From Oxalobacteraceae bacterium UBA6704 (GTDB lineage Bacteria; Pseudomonadota; Gammaproteobacteria; Burkholderiales; Burkholderiaceae_D), in assembly GCA_002454505.1 (NCBI GenBank), contig DKJA01000159.1, forward strand, positions 1 through 5,325: a stretch of DNA of 5,325 bases, written 5' to 3'. The notes below the pieces were generated by a model that searched no databases, had not been told where the DNA came from, and was given only the letters and a program-made list of their open reading frames with translations. Positions within the stretch are counted from its first letter, which is position 1. Every line of letters begins with the position of its first letter. Both the position numbers and the translations under genes were made by a program. Of the stretch, positions 1 to 5,325 are shown in pieces.

Positions 1-102
1 GTCATTTCTGACTTGGTCGCCCACTAAAGATACTGACGAAATCTCCTTGCGAAGATCGCGTTAAATATTTCTTGCGAGCGTTTAATGCTATATTTTGAGC
101 AT

Positions 103-118
103 CGGGACCGAAGTCCCG
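103..118 (-). other. Stable cUUCGg hairpin in the rRNA leader
   Basis: In the minus-strand RNA, CGGGAC and GUCCCG pair perfectly around UUCG, giving the extra-stable C(UUCG)G tetraloop. It lies between the boxC-like block and the expected 16S start and probably helps fold or process the precursor. The bases that follow are not a U run, so termination is unlikely. Confidence 0.7.
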
Positions 119-137
119 GGCACATTTCACATCAAAC

Positions 138-145
138 GCCCACAC
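138..145 (-). promoter_or_regulatory. boxC-like GTGTGGGC element of the rRNA leader
   Basis: The minus strand reads GTGTGGGC 15 bases after boxA, as in other proteobacterial rRNA leaders (GTGTGGGCAC in E. coli). It supports the rRNA assignment more than it proves a separate function. Confidence 0.7.
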
Positions 146-160
146 TTATCGATTGTCGAT

Positions 161-172
161 TGTTAAAGAATT
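161..172 (-). promoter_or_regulatory. boxA antitermination element of the rRNA leader
   Basis: The minus-strand sequence AATTCTTTAACA matches the rrn boxA consensus TGCTCTTTAACA in the last nine bases and one of the first three. In the RNA it would recruit NusB-S10 and the rest of the antitermination complex, so that untranslated rRNA transcription resists Rho. It sits between the hairpin at 201-220 and the GTGTGGGC block at 138-145, the usual boxB-boxA-boxC order. Confidence 0.85.
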
Positions 173-200
173 CTGCCCTTTCAGGCCTTGCCGCATCAGT

Positions 201-220
201 GACAAATCGTTGTGTTTGTC
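201..220 (-). other. boxB-like stem-loop in the rRNA leader
   Basis: GACAAA and TTTGTC form a perfect 6-bp stem around an 8-base loop. It lies just after the P2 start and about 30 bases before boxA, the place where a boxB hairpin sits in E. coli rrn leaders. No U tract follows, so it is not a terminator. Confidence 0.55.
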
Positions 221-237
221 AGCAGCAGAGAGATGAG

Positions 238-266
238 ATTATGAAGCATTTCGTAAATCTCGTCAA
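238..266 (-). promoter_or_regulatory. Downstream rRNA promoter (P2), sigma-70 type
   Basis: On the minus strand, TTGACG (261-266) and CATAAT (238-243) are separated by exactly 17 bases, each one mismatch from consensus. An A-rich tract (plus-strand T run at 271-275) sits just upstream of the -35 and may act as a partial UP element. Start is expected around 228-234, about 60 bases ahead of boxA. This is the strongest promoter match in the window. Confidence 0.82.
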
Positions 267-310
267 CCTCTTTTTGTTCAGCTCATACTGCAGAGCCTTA
301 CAAATCGCTT

Positions 311-326
311 GGAAGCTTTCGCTTCC
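311..326 (-). other. GNRA-capped stem-loop between P1 and P2
   Basis: GGAAGC and GCTTCC form a perfect 6-bp stem; on the minus-strand RNA the loop is GAAA, a GNRA tetraloop. It would be present only in transcripts from P1 or read-through from the acylase genes. No U tract follows, so it is not a standard intrinsic terminator. Confidence 0.5.
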
Positions 327-367
327 TTGCTCTGCCGTTTCGCTCGGTGCGTTGCGGCAGGGACAGA

Positions 368-396
368 ACTATAGCAAACGTCCACCTCGTCCGCAA
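368..396 (-). promoter_or_regulatory. Upstream rRNA promoter (P1), sigma-70 type
   Basis: On the minus strand, a -35 hexamer TTGCGG (391-396) and a -10 hexamer TATAGT (368-373) are separated by exactly 17 bases. Transcription should start near 361 and run left into the rRNA leader. The -35 lies only 18 bases beyond the stop codon of the acylase at 415, so any upstream activator or UP-type sites would fall inside that gene's 3' end. Assigned by consensus match and by position ahead of a second promoter, as in tandem rrn P1/P2 pairs. Confidence 0.7.
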
Positions 397-414
397 GCCC
401 TGCCATGCATTTTT

Positions 415-2751
415 CTATCGATCCGTCAGCACGGTTCTTCGATAGTTTTCATCCGCGCGGATCTGCTCTTGCGTGAAGGGCAATGGCACCACCGTTTTCG
501 ATGAGTACAGCGGTAATTGATCGGCAAAGTGCGGCGACGCCGGATCGGTCGCCTGGCCATAAGCCAATAAGCCGCGCGCTACCGGGCCGGCATCGTCGAA
601 GCCCACCAGCTGGATATAGCTGGCACCCCATGCCACGCCTTCATACCCGTGCGCTGTCAGCGTCTCTTTCATGTGAACCGCGTTATAGACGCCGTCGATG
701 TCGCCGATACCGCCATGGATGGGCGTCTGGTTTCCTGCGCGGCGGTCGACCTGATAGTCACGCAGCTGCGCATCGAGCGGAATACCCAGGCCCTGCAACT
801 GCGCCGCGGTGTCCAGCAGTGCGGACAGCATCGGCGCCATGGCCGATGCCGCTACCCCGCGTGGCGTGTGAACAGGGTCGGCGGGATCGAAGGGAACCCG
901 CCACATATCCGGCAGCTCGGCAACCTTCATCCAGAATTCGCGGAACAGCATGGCGCCCCTGCTGTCCAGGTCCGCTCTGCCATCCCATGCGTCAAGCACT
1001 ACGCACGCGGCCAGCAGCGCAGCATCGGTGCGGGCGCGGCATCCCGCAAGCAGATCCGGCATCACCAGCTCGGCCGCATGCACGCGATTCGAAAACAGCA
1101 ATTGCTCCAGGTCGTCCAACGCCAGCTGCGGCTGTTGCGCGAGCCGCTCGTCCAGCTGCAGGAAGCCGAGCCGCGTGCGCAGATGCTGCGGCACGTTCAC
1201 CGGCCCATACAAGGGCGAGTAACCGGCAGGCGCGGGACCCGTCATCAACTGGCGGCTGTTCGTCAGCCAGTAGCTGTCGTTCGAATTGGCGACGTAATCA
1301 TTGCGCGACATTGCCGGCGCACTCCCTGGACCAAAGATGCCGGGCGGTGCATCGGCGTCGCGCCCCCAATGGCACGCACTGCGCGAGCCGTCGAAGGTAA
1401 ATAATGGCGCGAACAACAGGCAACCGGAGCCGAACTTTTCCGTCGCCATGTGCGGCACAACGCTGTAGTCCGCGAACAGCGTATCGCCATGGCGGTCCGC
1501 AGCGAGCGTATTCACCCAGGCCAGCCCCATCACGCGGCCGAGCGATGCCTGCAGCGACTGCACGCTGTCCGCCCTGCCCATCGCGATCCACTGTTCGATC
1601 AGACGCGTGTTGTAACGGTTCGGATCGGCCAGCACCAGCACGCCGCCCGGCGCGATCGGCAAGCCGGGAAACGCCATCGGCATGCCCAGTGCCGTTTCGC
1701 GGAATACCCTGCGCTTCGTGCGCAGCGAGCCATCGGCCTGCAGTACCTGGACGTCGATCGCACGCTCCGTCATCTTCGCGGGCACACCGTCGACCAGATA
1801 GGTGGCGCCGGAGGGATCGGCCTGGTCCAGTTCCAGCCTGAAGGTCGTGAAGTGAAAGGCCTTGGTGACCGTGTGCGTCCATGCGATATCCTTGTTGAAG
1901 CCGATGACGATCATCGGTATGCCGCCCAGCGTCGCGCCCATCACGTCGAAGACACCGGGGATCGTCATGTGCGCCTGGTAGAAGCGGTCCGTACTGAACC
2001 AGGGGAAGTGGGGATTGGCAAGCAGCAGGCCCCTGCCGTTCGCGCTGGCATCGCGGCCGATTGCGATGGCGTTACTGCCCAGGCCCTCGTTGGACCAGTC
2101 GCGCGCCGGCGGATTGGCTGCGGCACTGCCGCCGCCCTCGGCGCTGGCCGCCACGATCTCCTTGGCGAACAGTTCGCCCGATGCATGCAAGGCCTTCTCC
2201 GCGACGAGCAGCACCATGTCGTCGAAAGTGATCGGCCTGACCCACGGCGCACCGCGGCAGGCGGCAGGCAGTGCATCGCGCTGCTCGCGAAGATAACGGT
2301 TGTACCCGGCGACATAACCCGACAGCAGCGCCCGCACTTCGCCGCTGCCCGCGGCATAGCCTTCGCGCAGGCGGTTCACGTCGAGGTAGGCCTTGAAGAA
2401 AAAATCGCTGTCCTCGTTGCGCAGTCCGAACAGGTGCCGGTCGAGGTAGTCGATGGCCACGTTGTAATCGCCATTGGTCGGCATCGCGTCGCCGCCGAAG
2501 AAGCGCGAACGCTCGCCGCGCACGGTCAGGAAGGTATCCGCGAGCATGCAGACATTGTCCTGCGCGTAGGCATAGGCGAGGCCGAAACCGAGACCGGCAA
2601 AATCGTCCGCGCGAATGTGGACGACGCCATACGAGGTGCGCGCCAGCTCCACGCTGGCACCTGTATGCGGCGGCCCGTCGCTGTTCCCGCAGGCCGTGCA
2701 CAAGCAGACAAACAAGGTAGCGAACAGAACCTTCAACAGCGGTTTTTTCAT
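415..2751 (-). CDS. PvdQ-like penicillin acylase family protein (N-acyl amide hydrolase), predicted lipoprotein
   Basis: This is a complete 778-residue Ntn-hydrolase of the penicillin acylase (S45) family, closest in motifs to PvdQ and other acyl-homoserine lactone acylases, and near PvdQ's length (762 aa). The family cuts the amide bond of fatty-acyl substrates after self-cleavage into alpha and beta chains. Visible: a lipoprotein-type signal (Lys2-Lys3, hydrophobic core, candidate lipidated Cys21 after LCTA; Cys instead of Leu at -3 is atypical); alpha-chain motif AYAQDNVCMLADT (61-73) and RGERSRFFGG; the GSN cleavage site with nucleophile Ser226 (beta1); His248 (beta23) in NPHFPW; Val295 (beta70); the oxyanion Asn in NSND, probably Asn491. 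Trp388 and Trp412 match the acyl-pocket Trp pair of PvdQ in context and 24-residue spacing. Six mature cysteines besides Cys21 sit in conserved places. The start is set by the RBS 2756-2763 and the signal peptide; the stop is TAG. It lies 80 bases downstream of its paralogue, probably co-transcribed. Substrate unknown; outer-membrane anchoring is inferred (Gly at +2). Confidence 0.93.
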   Translation of the reverse strand: MKKPLLKVLFATLFVCLCTACGNSDGPPHTGASVELARTSYGVVHIRADDFAGLGFGLAYAYAQDNVCMLADTFLTVRGERSRFFGGDAMPTNGDYNVAIDYLDRHLFGLRNEDSDFFFKAYLDVNRLREGYAAGSGEVRALLSGYVAGYNRYLREQRDALPAACRGAPWVRPITFDDMVLLVAEKALHASGELFAKEIVAASAEGGGSAAANPPARDWSNEGLGSNAIAIGRDASANGRGLLLANPHFPWFSTDRFYQAHMTIPGVFDVMGATLGGIPMIVIGFNKDIAWTHTVTKAFHFTTFRLELDQADPSGATYLVDGVPAKMTERAIDVQVLQADGSLRTKRRVFRETALGMPMAFPGLPIAPGGVLVLADPNRYNTRLIEQWIAMGRADSVQSLQASLGRVMGLAWVNTLAADRHGDTLFADYSVVPHMATEKFGSGCLLFAPLFTFDGSRSACHWGRDADAPPGIFGPGSAPAMSRNDYVANSNDSYWLTNSRQLMTGPAPAGYSPLYGPVNVPQHLRTRLGFLQLDERLAQQPQLALDDLEQLLFSNRVHAAELVMPDLLAGCRARTDAALLAACVVLDAWDGRADLDSRGAMLFREFWMKVAELPDMWRVPFDPADPVHTPRGVAASAMAPMLSALLDTAAQLQGLGIPLDAQLRDYQVDRRAGNQTPIHGGIGDIDGVYNAVHMKETLTAHGYEGVAWGASYIQLVGFDDAGPVARGLLAYGQATDPASPHFADQLPLYSSKTVVPLPFTQEQIRADENYRRTVLTDR

Positions 2752-2755
2752 GATG

Positions 2756-2763
2756 CTCTCCCC
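2756..2763 (-). promoter_or_regulatory. Ribosome binding site of the downstream acylase
   Basis: GGGGAGAG stands just ahead of the ATG at 2751, its GGAG core 6 bases from it, and fixes the start. The 17 bases from here through the second codon match the paralogue's start region at 15 positions, suggesting the duplication included the translation start signals. Confidence 0.8.
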
Positions 2764-2808
2764 ATGACATCCGATCCATCATGGGGAAGCATTCATGTGC
2801 GGCTTTGC

Positions 2809-2826
2809 GCGCCCTCAATCGGGCGC
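2809..2826 (-). other. Intergenic stem-loop between the two acylase genes
   Basis: GCGCCC and GGGCGC form a perfect 6-bp stem with a 6-base loop, starting 5 bases after the TGA stop of the upstream acylase. The RNA continues GCAAAG, without a U tract, so this is not a full terminator. It could slow 3' decay of the first cistron or tune expression between the cistrons. The rest of the 80-base gap shows no convincing promoter, which favours co-transcription. Confidence 0.45.
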
Positions 2827-2831
2827 TCGTG

Positions 2832-5162
2832 TCACGGCGCGGTCAGCAGGCGACGTTCGAGCTGCCGTTCGCCGCGCAACTGCGCTTCCGTGAACGGCAG
2901 CGGCACCAGCGTCTTCTTTGCGAACAGCGGCAGCTGGTTGGCGTAGTACGGCGATTGCGGATCGATGGACTGGCCATATACCAGCAGGCCGCGCGCCACA
3001 GGGCCGCCGTCGTCGAAGCCGACCAGCTGGACGTAGCTGGTGCCCCAGGCCACATTGCCATAGCCGGTTGCCGCCAGCGGACTCGCCATGGTCACCACGT
3101 TGTAGGTGCCGTCGCTGTTGCCGGTACCGCCATGCAGCGGGTGGCGCGTGCCATTGCGTGTCTCGGTCTGGTAGTCGCCCAGGCGGCCATGCAGCGGAAT
3201 ACCGAGGCCCTTCAGTTTTGCTGCGGCCGTACGCAACGCGCCAAGCAGTGCCGGCGTTGCGGCCGGTGCGAGACCGCGCGGCGTATTCACCGGATCGGCA
3301 GGATCGAAAGGCACGGCCCACAGGTCCGGCGTGGCTTGTGCGACGCTCCAGAACTCGCGGAACAGCACGGCGCCACGGCTGTCGATATCGGCTTTCTTGT
3401 CCCAGGCCGCCAGCGCGGTGCATGGCACCAGCATGCTCAGGTCGCTGCCGGTCAGGCACGCACGCAGCAGTTCGGGCAGGACCAGTTCGGCGGCATGCAC
3501 CCGGTTCGAAAACATCAGCTTCTGGACGTCGTCCATGCCGAGGAAGGTACGCTCGGCGATCGCGCCTTCCACCTGCTGGAAACCGAGGCGCGTGCGCAGC
3601 GACTGCGGCGTTCCCGGCGTGCCGTAAAGCGGCGAATAGCCGTATGGCGCGGGGCCTGTCAGCGGATGCTTCGCATTGATCAGCCAGTACGAATCGTTCG
3701 AATTGCCCACGTAGTCCTGGCGCGTGACGGCCGGTGCATTGGCTGCGCCGAACACGCCGGCGGGCGCGCCCGGATCCTGCCCCCAGCCGCACTCGCTGCG
3801 CGAACCGTCGAAGCCGAGCAGCGCGGGAACCAGCAGGCAGTTCGACGCGAACTTGTCGGCACCCATGTGCGGCACGACGCTGCCGTCGATATACAGGGCA
3901 TTGCCTTCACTGTCAGCCGCAACGGTGTTCACCCAGGGCAGGCCAACGACGGTATTGATCGCGTGCTGCAGCCCGGCCGTGTTGCCGGCCTTGCCCATCG
4001 CGAGCCACTGTTCGGCCAGGCGCGTGTTGAGGCGGTTGGCATCCGCGAGCACGAAGGCGCTGTCGGCCGTCCAGCCGATGCCGGCATCGGGCATCACGAT
4101 CACGGCGCCCTGCCGGCTGAAGTAAAAGGTGCGCTGCTTCGCTTGCAGCGTGCCATCGGACTGCAGCACGTCCACCGACACCGTGCGCGACGTCATTTTC
4201 TCCGGCACGCCATCGTAGTAGTAAGTGGTGCCGGCAGCGTCGGCCGGATCGAGCGCCAGGCGGAAGGTCGTGAAGTGATAGGCGCTCGTCACCGTATGCG
4301 ACCAGGCCAGAGTCTTGTTGAAGCCGATCGACACCACCGGCAGGCCGCTGAGGCTGACGCCCATCGCATCGTACTGACCTGGTATCGTCAGGTGCACCTG
4401 GTAGAAGCGGTCCGTGCTGGTCCACGGATAATGGGGATTCCCGAGCAGGATGCCCTTGCCGTTGCTGCTGGCATCGCGGCCGATCGCCAGTGCATTGCTG
4501 CCCACGCCGGCCGGTATGCCGTTCGGGATGCTGCGGGTCGCGGCCGGCATCGCCTTGGCCAGCGCCACCGGCGCGGACGGATCGCGCGAAGCGCCGACAA
4601 TCGCGGCGGCGAAGGCTTCGCCCGTTGCGTGCAACGCTTTTTCGGCGATGAGCAGATAGACGTCGTCCACCGAAATCGGCTTCACCCATGCGGCACCGGC
4701 GCAGGCACGAGGCAGATCCGCGCCGCGATCCTGCAGGTAGCGGTTATAGCCTTCCGCATAACCGGCCAGCAGGTCGCGCACATCGGACGAGCCGGCTGCG
4801 TAGCCGGCGCGCAGCTGGAGCGGATCGAGATAACCCTTGAAGAAGAAATCGCTGGCCTCGTTGGGCAGGTCGACGAAGGTGTCGACCGCAGCGCCATATT
4901 CGCCATTCTGCGGCCGGGTGGCAAACGCAGTGCCGCCGAAATAGCGGGAACGCTCGCCGCGGACAGTCAGCAGCGTATCGGCCAGCATGCACAGATTGTC
5001 CTGCGCGTAAGCGTATGCAGCGCCATAACCGAGGCTGCGGTAATCGGCGGCCTTGACGTGTGCAATCCCGTTCCCGGTACGCACCAGTTCGACGCGTACA
5101 GCCGCACCTGCCTGTTGCTGGAACGCCAGTGCACCCAGCACGGCGAGTGTGGATAGCTTCAT
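2832..5162 (-). CDS. PvdQ-like penicillin acylase family protein (N-acyl amide hydrolase), periplasmic or secreted
   Basis: This is a complete 776-residue paralogue of the acylase downstream of it. A hand count over the 85 residues from the catalytic GSN gives 60 identities. It begins with a short Sec signal peptide and a likely signal peptidase I site after AGA (residue 20), with no lipobox, so the product should be soluble in the periplasm or exported. Motifs in order: AYAQDNLCMLADT (51-63), RGERSRYFGG, a spacer ending in PAGVG, nucleophile Ser222 (beta1), His244 (beta23) in NPHYPW, Val291 (beta70), NSND with Asn489 as likely oxyanion residue, and Trp386 and Trp410 of the acyl pocket. Beta24 is Tyr here where the neighbour and, as I recall it, PvdQ have Phe, which may alter the pocket. 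Six cysteines match those of the paralogue. Family knowledge suggests deacylation of acyl-homoserine lactones, lipopeptides or siderophore precursors; no pyoverdine-type genes are visible here. It is first in the likely two-gene unit. The start is supported by a GGGAGG Shine-Dalgarno 5 bases upstream and by the signal peptide. Confidence 0.94.
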   Translation of the reverse strand: MKLSTLAVLGALAFQQQAGAAVRVELVRTGNGIAHVKAADYRSLGYGAAYAYAQDNLCMLADTLLTVRGERSRYFGGTAFATRPQNGEYGAAVDTFVDLPNEASDFFFKGYLDPLQLRAGYAAGSSDVRDLLAGYAEGYNRYLQDRGADLPRACAGAAWVKPISVDDVYLLIAEKALHATGEAFAAAIVGASRDPSAPVALAKAMPAATRSIPNGIPAGVGSNALAIGRDASSNGKGILLGNPHYPWTSTDRFYQVHLTIPGQYDAMGVSLSGLPVVSIGFNKTLAWSHTVTSAYHFTTFRLALDPADAAGTTYYYDGVPEKMTSRTVSVDVLQSDGTLQAKQRTFYFSRQGAVIVMPDAGIGWTADSAFVLADANRLNTRLAEQWLAMGKAGNTAGLQHAINTVVGLPWVNTVAADSEGNALYIDGSVVPHMGADKFASNCLLVPALLGFDGSRSECGWGQDPGAPAGVFGAANAPAVTRQDYVGNSNDSYWLINAKHPLTGPAPYGYSPLYGTPGTPQSLRTRLGFQQVEGAIAERTFLGMDDVQKLMFSNRVHAAELVLPELLRACLTGSDLSMLVPCTALAAWDKKADIDSRGAVLFREFWSVAQATPDLWAVPFDPADPVNTPRGLAPAATPALLGALRTAAAKLKGLGIPLHGRLGDYQTETRNGTRHPLHGGTGNSDGTYNVVTMASPLAATGYGNVAWGTSYVQLVGFDDGGPVARGLLVYGQSIDPQSPYYANQLPLFAKKTLVPLPFTEAQLRGERQLERRLLTAP

Positions 5163-5165
5163 GAT

Positions 5166-5173
5166 GCCCTCCC
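5166..5173 (-). promoter_or_regulatory. Ribosome binding site of the upstream acylase
   Basis: GGGAGGGC on the minus strand places GGGAGG 5 bases before the ATG at 5162. It is a strong Shine-Dalgarno and supports the chosen start. Confidence 0.82.
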
Positions 5174-5181
5174 AGTGTTAT

Positions 5182-5197
5182 AAAAAGTATATTTTTT
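5182..5197 (-). promoter_or_regulatory. AT-rich imperfect palindrome overlapping a -10-like hexamer upstream of the first acylase
   Basis: The 16 bases AAAAAGTATATTTTTT pair in 7 of 8 positions about their centre. On the minus strand they contain TATACT (5186-5191), one mismatch from the -10 consensus, which would start RNA near 5179 and leave a very short leader holding the Shine-Dalgarno. No good -35 lies 15-19 bases upstream. This suggests a regulated or activator-dependent promoter with an operator on the -10, but it could also simply be AT-rich promoter DNA. Confidence 0.4.
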
Positions 5198-5243
5198 GGG
5201 AGGATATCAGCTTGCGAGATGGGCGGTCCGGTTATCGAAAAAT

Positions 5244-5253
5244 AAATATATTT
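5244..5253. promoter_or_regulatory. Second AT palindrome upstream of the first acylase
   Basis: AAATATATTT is a perfect 10-bp palindrome. With its right flank it shares the 8-mer TATATTTT, in the same orientation, with the palindrome at 5182-5197; the two copies are 59 bases apart. It may be a second binding site for one regulator or a bent AT-rich element. Confidence 0.3.
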
Positions 5254-5309
5254 TGCGACAGCGGACTGAATGGAGGGGTTTGGGAGTACAAATGGCTGGG
5301 GGTGTCGAT

Positions 5310-5321
5310 GGGGACTGTCCC
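5310..5321. repeat. Short REP-like palindrome at the right edge
   Basis: GGGAC and GTCCC flank a single T at 5311-5321, preceded by a further G. Short GC-rich palindromes of this kind occur as dispersed repeats in many Oxalobacteraceae-like genomes, but the copy number here is unknown and the element may be cut by the window end. The rest of 5198-5325 holds no gene that I can support. Confidence 0.3.
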
Positions 5322-5325
5322 TGCA

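Larger units (their letters stand above)
1..234 (-). other. Leader (5' external transcribed region) of an rRNA operon; 16S gene expected just outside the window
   Basis: Read on the minus strand, the stretch after the P2 promoter has the layout of a proteobacterial pre-16S leader: a hairpin (201-220), a boxA (161-172, ending TTCTTTAACA), then ATAAGTGTGGGCG with a boxC-like block, then a UUCG hairpin and an AT-rich tail. The run from boxA to GTGTGGGCG closely resembles betaproteobacterial 16S leaders that I know. The leader would be bound by the NusA/NusB/S10 antitermination complex and later removed by RNase III. No mature 16S start (such as AGAGTTTGATC) lies inside the window, so the gene should begin to the left of position 1. 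The only long open frame here, on the plus strand at 85-504, has no family signal and is ignored. The identification is by motif recognition, not by alignment. Confidence 0.85.

Noticed and set aside
311..326. Hairpin as intrinsic terminator of the acylase unit.
   Set aside because: The 6-bp stem is not followed by a U tract on the minus strand, and it lies downstream of the P1 start, where a terminator would block rRNA synthesis.
85..504. A 139-codon open frame on the plus strand at the left end.
   Set aside because: It runs against the rRNA promoters and leader and into the acylase 3' end, shows no Shine-Dalgarno and no recognisable domain.
2752..2831. Separate promoter for the downstream acylase in the intergenic gap.
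   Set aside because: I find no -35/-10 pair with acceptable spacing; only the ribosome binding site and a short stem are evident.
1450..2946. A 498-codon open frame on the plus strand, opposite the downstream acylase.
   Set aside because: Same exactly-opposed frame effect; it crosses the intergenic gap without a plausible start or family motif.
2781..5156. A 791-codon open frame on the plus strand, opposite the whole upstream acylase.
   Set aside because: Its codons lie exactly opposite those of the minus-strand gene, so it stays open as long as the gene avoids TTA, CTA and TCA codons, which are rare in GC-rich DNA. The translation is rich in Arg, His, Gln and Ala and matches no family I know; the minus strand has full acylase motifs.
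353..5324. The 10-mer CTGTCCCTGC occurs near the P1 start (minus strand) and at 5315-5324 (plus strand), possibly flanking repeats of a mobile unit.
   Set aside because: The match is short and inverted, and the flanks do not extend it. No transposase or other mobility gene is present, so chance is the simpler reading.

Overview
The window is GC-rich apart from two more AT-rich stretches at its ends. It reads as chromosomal DNA of a betaproteobacterium, most likely of the Oxalobacteraceae (Massilia/Duganella/Janthinobacterium type). That assignment rests on the rRNA leader at the left edge (boxA followed by the GTGTGGGC block) and on the GC-rich coding style. It is inference, because no 16S sequence lies inside the window.

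All supported features are on the minus strand, so the biological order runs right to left. (1) 5163-5325 is an upstream region holding an AT-rich promoter-like stretch, two AT palindromes and, at the very edge, a short REP-like palindrome. (2) 5162-2832 is a complete 776-residue PvdQ-like N-terminal-nucleophile acylase with a Sec signal peptide. (3) 2831-2752 is an 80-base gap with a small stem-loop and a good ribosome binding site. (4) 2751-415 is a second complete 778-residue acylase, a paralogue of the first, but starting with a lipoprotein-type signal. (5) 414-1 contains no protein gene. It holds two tandem sigma-70 promoters and the leader of a ribosomal RNA operon (boxB-like hairpin, boxA, boxC-like block, cUUCGg hairpin), whose 16S gene should begin just beyond position 1.

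The two acylases probably form one transcription unit started upstream of 5162. Each keeps the full catalytic set of the family (N-terminal Ser of the beta chain, His beta23, Val beta70, the Asn of the NSND motif) and the Trp pair that lines the acyl pocket in PvdQ. Both should mature by self-cleavage outside the cytoplasm and remove fatty acyl chains from amides such as acyl-homoserine lactones, lipopeptides or siderophore precursors. The true substrate cannot be read from the sequence. They appear to differ in location: one free in the periplasm or secreted, the other membrane-anchored. The pair runs head-on into the rRNA promoters in the same direction, with only 18 bases between the acylase stop codon and the first rRNA -35 hexamer, and with no visible intrinsic terminator.

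I see no clearly new biological system. The points most worth a second look are the tandem acylase duplication with split localisation, its tight junction with the rRNA operon, and the paired AT palindromes upstream of the first acylase.
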